Part shown: piece by piece, positions 42,777 to 45,096 of the stretch | Position numbering within the stretch: position 1 is the first letter of the stretch | Layout: each line of letters opens with the position of its first letter | Assembly (NCBI RefSeq): GCF_022678645.1 | Contig: NZ_JALBWV010000065.1 | Span: 1-45,096 of the forward strand | Direction of reading: 5' to 3' | From: Saccharopolyspora soli | GTDB lineage: Bacteria > Actinomycetota > Actinomycetes > Mycobacteriales > Pseudonocardiaceae | Length of the DNA: 45,096 nt | Translations under genes and position numbers: made by a program | Notes under the pieces: model-generated | What the model was told of the DNA's origin: nothing | Databases searched by the model: none | The model's input: the letters and a program-made list of their open reading frames with translations, nothing else

Positions 42777-42867
42777 GCCCACCAGCCTAAGCCCCACGCA
42801 CGACGCATACGGCAGTGCTGCGGGCGCCAGCAGCTCCACTGCCCCGGGCTTGGCTAGTGTCAGGCCC

Positions 42868-43818
42868 ATGGACCAGAAGTCACTCCAGTCATCCTCGCGA
42901 CGCTGGATGCAAGCCGCGTTCGAGGCGTTCGGCCGCGGCGAGTCCCTCGACTTCGCTGTCCACCATGCCGGCGTCGGCTTGGAGCACCTGCTGAAGGCAT
43001 ACCTCTGCTCTCTGCACCCGGCACTGATCATCGAAGCAACGCATTGGGCCTCGCTGCTGCACGCAGTCGGGCACGGCGACCGCTCAGGCGTCCCGGCAAG
43101 CCGCACCAAATCCATCGGGCTGAAGGTGGCGTTCGATCGCACGCGAGCGTTGCTCAAGCCCAAGATCACGGTCGCCGATCCGGCATTCGAGCGGGTCTTC
43201 GCAGCTCGGAACGGTGTTGCGCATGTTGGCACACACGATGCCGACGCCGCGCGAGCAGTGCTCGGCACCTGCATCAGAATCGCCACGCCCGTCCTGGCCG
43301 AGCTCGAGATCGACCTAGAGCGCTACTGGGGTCACTACACCGCCCTCGTCGATAAGCTAGCCGACGAGCGGAACAACGAACTGCGTGTCACGTTCGAGGC
43401 CAAAATCGCACGAGCGAAGCGCGCGTTCCAGCAGCGATTCGATGACCTCCCGTCGCCGCAACGGGAAAGCGTGGTCGCCGCGTTCGGGGCAACTCGCTCC
43501 GTCTATACCGGCTACGACGTGTCAATCGGCTGCCCCGCATGCGAGGGCACCGGATGGGTGCACAGCACGGACGGTGCAGTCGTTGACTGGCGCAATGCCA
43601 CCGAGAATGAGGCCGGGGAATCAGTGCCTGCGGTGACGATCTACGCGTCCGCCTTCAGTTGCGCCGTCTGTGGCCTGGAACTCGAAGGCGACGAGCTTGA
43701 CCTCGCCGATCTTGAGAAGGAACACCATCTCGACGTCGACAACCCCGAGGACTACTACCCGGTTGACGAGGATCTCGCTTACGAGAGCTGGCGCGACGAC
43801 CAACTAACTGAGTCATAA
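42868..43818 (+). CDS. HEPN-like protein with C-terminal zinc ribbon
   Basis: A 316-residue protein I do not know as a named gene. The N-terminal ~165 residues are helical with AGVGLEHLLKAYL and then FAARNGVAHVG, an R114-N-x3-H119 motif typical of HEPN RNases. A charged helical linker follows (165-200). The C-terminal part has C222-x2-C225 (CPACEGTGW) and C265-x2-C268 (CAVCGLE), a four-cysteine zinc ribbon, and a strongly acidic tail. HEPN RNases serve in toxin-antitoxin, abortive-infection and CRISPR-type defences. No MNT antitoxin is adjacent. It is the only intact larger gene in the GNAT-splitting insert. Confidence 0.68.
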   Translation: MDQKSLQSSSRRWMQAAFEAFGRGESLDFAVHHAGVGLEHLLKAYLCSLHPALIIEATHWASLLHAVGHGDRSGVPASRTKSIGLKVAFDRTRALLKPKITVADPAFERVFAARNGVAHVGTHDADAARAVLGTCIRIATPVLAELEIDLERYWGHYTALVDKLADERNNELRVTFEAKIARAKRAFQQRFDDLPSPQRESVVAAFGATRSVYTGYDVSIGCPACEGTGWVHSTDGAVVDWRNATENEAGESVPAVTIYASAFSCAVCGLELEGDELDLADLEKEHHLDVDNPEDYYPVDEDLAYESWRDDQLTES

Positions 43819-43843
43819 CGGACAACTCTTAGTCCGGAAAAGG

Positions 43844-44192
43844 ATGCCGTTTCAGGGCGCAGGACTCGGCACCGAGGCCCGCGCGGCCGTGCTCATCCTG
43901 ACCTTCGACTACCTGGCTGACTCGCTGGACCTGACCAACTTCGGCACCGAATACGTCAAACCGGACCAGGTCGTCCTGCCGATCGTGACCGCCGACAGCC
44001 ACCACGTTCCTCACCTGCAACTCGCAGATCTCGTCGTTGCCGCCACCACAGCCGCCTACGCCGGACACCCGAGCGGCTTGGACCTGGCTCCGCTGCTACC
44101 GCCACTCATGCACCGACACAAACTCAACTGCGTCAACGGCGCTGGAATCGTTCTGGGGCCCCAAGCACATGAACCTCTCCAAGCTGATCGAC
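43844..44192 (+). pseudogene. GNAT C-terminal fragment fused to a DUF3800 C-terminal fragment
   Basis: The first 30 codons, FQGAGLGTEARAAVL with FDYLAD, are the acetyl-CoA-binding loop and helix missing from the GNAT piece that ends at 41289. The same frame then changes to DUF3800-like sequence (IVTADSHHVPHLQLADLVVAA) from about 43935. Near 44155 the DUF3800 end, GPKHMNLSKLIDG, continues in the +1 frame, a further frameshift. The remnant ends exactly where the first CRISPR repeat begins. Neither part could make a working protein. Confidence 0.65.
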
Positions 44193-44342
44193 GGATCGCC
44201 CCCTCGTGCGCGGGGAGCACCCGGCCAGCCCCACCGTGCGCGGCTTGTGCAAGGGACCATCCCCGCATCCGCGGGGAGCACGTGATACCCAGCCTGCCGC
44301 CAATGGATTGGTACGGATCATCCCCGCGTCTGCGGGGAGCAC
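44193..44342 (-). CRISPR. Orphan type I-E CRISPR mini-array, three repeats
   Basis: Repeats of 28 bases at 44193-44220, 44254-44281 and 44315-44342, with two spacers of exactly 33 bases (44221-44253, 44282-44314), so the unit is 61 bases as in type I-E. Each repeat holds CCCCGC...GCGGGGAGCAC; the first is degenerate (CCCCCT). Read on the minus strand the repeat begins GTGCTCCCCGC and ends GGGGATGATCC, the standard I-E orientation, so the degenerate copy is the distal, trailer-end repeat and the leader side is at the right. No cas genes lie in the window; a transposase gene begins 82 bases past the leader-side repeat. Confidence 0.85.
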
Positions 44343-44423
44343 CCTGTGCCGTGCCATAAGTCGCCACTCGGTCGGCGACCTGGGGTTTCGCTGAGTTCCG
44401 TGATCAAGCCATGATCGCTGGTC

Positions 44424-45096
44424 ATGGTGTTTCGACTGCTGTACATGGCACTGGTGACGATGTTCGGTTGGCTGGGGCTGCTCACCCGGCGTGCCGCGGC
44501 CAAGGACGTCGAGATCCTCGTGTTGCGGCATGAGCTGACGGCGTTACGCCGCCAGGTCGGTCGGCGGCCGCAGCTGTCGTGGCCGGATCGCGGCATCCTG
44601 TCCGCGCTGACCCGCCTGCCGCCTCGCAGCCTGCGACTGGGGCGGATCGTCACACCCTCAACGCTCCTGGCGTGGCATCGGCATCTGATCATCAAGAAGT
44701 GGACCTACCAGCAGCGGTCAGGCCGCCCACCGATCAGCACGGAACTCCGCGATCTGATCGTCCGTTTGGCGCAGGAAAACCCCAGGTGGGGGCACCGGCG
44801 CATCCAGGGCGAGTTGATCGGCCTGGGGCATCACGTCGGTGCGGGCACGATCCGCCGCATCCTGCGGCAGTCCCGTATCGGCCCCGCACCACGCGGCACA
44901 TACACGTCCTGGCGCAGCTTCCTGCGAGCTCAGGCATCCGGACTGCTGGCTGTCGATTTCTTCCACCTTGACACCATCAGCCTTCGTCGGCTGTATGTCC
45001 TGTTCGCCATGGAGGTCCGCACCCGCGCCGTGCATATCCTCGGGGTCACCGCGCACCCGACCGGAGCCTGGACCACCCAGGCCGCCCGCAACCTGG
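44424..45096 (+). CDS. Integrase-core (rve) transposase, partial at contig end
   Basis: An open frame from ATG 44424 to the window end (224 codons, no stop). It starts VFRLLYMALVTMFGWLGLL, has AKDVEILVLRHELTALRRQ, a helix-turn-helix region (ENPRWGHRRIQGELIGLG) and enters the rve catalytic core at LLAVDFFHLDT, whose first Asp is part of the DDE set. It fits an IS3/IS481-like group with one long frame. The 3' half is beyond the contig. Its left end may have replaced the CRISPR leader. Confidence 0.85.
   Translation, partial: MVFRLLYMALVTMFGWLGLLTRRAAAKDVEILVLRHELTALRRQVGRRPQLSWPDRGILSALTRLPPRSLRLGRIVTPSTLLAWHRHLIIKKWTYQQRSGRPPISTELRDLIVRLAQENPRWGHRRIQGELIGLGHHVGAGTIRRILRQSRIGPAPRGTYTSWRSFLRAQASGLLAVDFFHLDTISLRRLYVLFAMEVRTRAVHILGVTAHPTGAWTTQAARNL

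Noticed and set aside
43844..44359. An intact 171-residue fusion protein running through the CRISPR array
   Set aside because: It joins two gene fragments and translates CRISPR repeats; it has no ribosome-binding site and no complete domain.
34409..45096. A second attachment repeat of the tRNA-Leu 3' end inside the island
   Set aside because: No second copy of the T-arm or acceptor sequence was seen; the other end of the element may lie outside the window.
34570..45096. Cas genes for the CRISPR array
   Set aside because: None of the intact genes in the island has Cas motifs; the HEPN protein has no Cas-type domains beyond the RNase motif.

Overview
The window is high-GC DNA from an actinobacterium. 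The family Pseudonocardiaceae (for example a Saccharopolyspora-like genome) is the best inference. The signs are RbpA, separate Lnt and polyprenol-phosphate-mannose synthase genes in tandem, an EspC/WXG100-like type VII substrate, a GlxA-type regulator and many GTG starts. Both ends look like contig ends: the first ~100 bases are low-complexity G and C runs, and the last gene, a transposase, runs off the end.

Region 1 (0.1-4.8 kb) is a betaine-catabolism block. It holds a Rieske glycine-betaine-type monooxygenase and its overlapping reductase (gbcA/gbcB-like), a delta-9-type desaturase, a small protein of unknown function, and a divergent GlxA/AraC regulator with a palindrome in its promoter. 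Region 2 (4.8-6.4 kb) has a DksA/TraR zinc-finger protein and a TerC membrane protein, separated by a very strong hairpin. Region 3 (6.8-14.7 kb) looks like one envelope-glycoconjugate locus: a translationally coupled glycosyltransferase, DUF2064 and methyltransferase operon; a divergent polytopic GT-C-like membrane protein followed by a two-component system; an NDP-sugar epimerase with extra cysteines; and a membrane-anchored molybdopterin oxidoreductase. No function is known to me for the whole set.

Region 4 (14.8-24.6 kb) has an IlvD/Edd dehydratase and a MoxR-CoxE (AAA plus VWA) pair. A second N-methyl-amine demethylation unit follows: Rieske ferredoxin, dimethylglycine/sarcosine-dehydrogenase-like flavoprotein and a Rieske oxygenase. 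A 13-bp-arm palindrome controls its divergent promoter, and related half-sites occur at both ends of the operon. DUF2188 and DUF3574 proteins come next. Region 5 (25.0-34.3 kb) is core: lnt, ppm, rbpA, a UMF1-type MFS transporter, GDPD, a zinc-finger protein, a VOC protein, a XerC-type recombinase and an M20 peptidase.

Region 6 (34.4-45.1 kb) is a genomic island or gene graveyard that starts at tRNA-Leu(GAG). It holds an AbrB-like gene coupled to a tyrosine integrase; a 5'-truncated HEPN-like gene cut by a complete 1.5-kb insertion sequence; a three-gene type VII locus (EspC-like partner, EndoU-family RNase toxin, immunity protein made of two tandem copies of one domain); a GNAT gene split by about 2.5 kb of foreign DNA carrying a dead integrase, a CHC2 zinc-finger protein and an intact HEPN plus zinc-ribbon protein; a DUF3800 remnant; a three-repeat orphan type I-E CRISPR array read on the minus strand; and a partial second transposase.

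The best leads for undescribed biology are the HEPN/zinc-ribbon protein, the EndoU toxin with duplicated immunity domain, the glycan/molybdo-enzyme locus and the three-site betaine-type regulon. No search or structure prediction could be run, so family names rest on motifs read by eye.
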